Assembly: GCA_900316985.1 (NCBI GenBank)
Contig: ONFE01000009.1
Location: 1 to 64,000 of the forward strand
DNA: 64,000 nucleotides
Reading direction: 5' to 3'
DNA from: an uncultured Prevotellaceae bacterium
Lineage (GTDB): Bacteria; Bacteroidota; Bacteroidia; Bacteroidales; Bacteroidaceae
The translations under genes and the position numbers were made by a program. Of the stretch, positions 63,849 to 64,000 are shown one piece after another. Position 1 is the first letter of the stretch. Every line of letters begins with the position of its first letter. Under the pieces are notes generated by a model. It was not told where the DNA came from. It saw only the letters and a list, made by a program, of their open reading frames with translations, and searched no databases.

Positions 63849-64000
63849 TTATCCGAAGAATAGGTATGCGATGAAGATCGCCGATAAGATGCCTGCCAGG
63901 TCAGCCAGCAGTCCGCAGGTAACGGCGTGGCGCGTATAGCGGATGCTCACGCTACCGAAATAGACAGCCAGCACATAGAAGGTAGTATCGGTGGAACCTT
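63849..64000 (-). CDS. C-terminal end of a nucleoside-recognition (Gate/SpmB-like) membrane protein, cut by window
   Basis: The last 50 codons before a TAA at 63849-63851 read GSTDTTFYVLAVYFGSVSI ... SAIFIAYLFFG, which matches the end of SpmA/SpmB-type proteins with the nucleoside-recognition Gate domain. The start lies outside the window. The stop codon is 2 bp from the flippase ATG, so both are co-transcribed. Confidence 0.82.
   Translation of the reverse strand, partial: GSTDTTFYVLAVYFGSVSIRYTRHAVTCGLLADLAGILSAIFIAYLFFG

Overview
The window is a bacterial chromosome segment from the Bacteroidota, most likely a Prevotella-type gut or rumen organism. Evidence: a SusC/SusD pair with a hybrid two-component regulator, S46 peptidase, FISUMP-type domain, the Bacteroidota -7 promoter element TAnnTTTG before many genes, and very weak Shine-Dalgarno signals. 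No rRNA, tRNA or CRISPR was seen.

Region 1 (1-34.7 kb) is a large polysaccharide utilisation locus (PUL). It holds an exo-rhamnogalacturonan lyase-like protein (cut by the window edge), a hybrid two-component sensor/AraC regulator, SusC and SusD, a YARHG-domain protein, a GH3, a secreted TonB-C-terminal-like protein, and then a long minus-strand run: PfkB sugar kinase, a giant GH43 + sialidase-like + six-hairpin protein, an STN-domain alpha/beta-hydrolase esterase, GH95, GH140, a GH78-sialidase fusion and a GH2. GH140 (apiosidase) together with GH95, GH78 and the fused proteins points to rhamnogalacturonan-II, with the lyase adding RG-I backbone capacity. The substrate is an inference.

Region 2 (34.8-47.6 kb) is AT-richer by eye and looks horizontally acquired. 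A DnaB-like ATPase/lipoprotein pair sits at its edge. Then, between two copies of a 15-bp near-palindrome (36553 and 47578), come five minus-strand transcription units: a WYL regulator - TPR/S1-like - RecD-like helicase operon; a 261-aa unknown; a FISUMP-domain protein; a retron (structured ncRNA, reverse transcriptase, 308-aa unknown, PLD nuclease); and a small acidic protein with a 192-aa unknown. Each of the five promoters has the same 15-bp dyad, about CGAACnnTATGTTCG, exactly 11 bp from the -7 element. The simplest reading is one WYL-controlled defence regulon containing a retron with accessory genes I do not recognise as a named type. This is the most novel part of the window.

Region 3 (47.6-48.25 kb) has no gene but is packed with inverted repeats. 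Region 4 (48.25-64 kb) returns to host-like genes: M16 peptidase, LOG-family protein, a damaged DEAD-box helicase (20-bp tandem duplication, an apparent internal deletion, TTG start), a TGS-uridine kinase-like protein, a SpoIIE phosphatase - STAS - AraC signalling operon (the AraC gene seems frameshifted in a poly-A tract), a DUF3237 protein, a second GH2, an S46 dipeptidyl-peptidase, a flippase and the end of a nucleoside-recognition-domain gene.

Throughout regions 1 and 4, short dispersed repeats have entered genes: GC-rich palindromes encode in-frame loops, and A/T- or purine-rich repeats encode signal-peptide cores in downstream genes while other copies supply the stop codon of the upstream gene.
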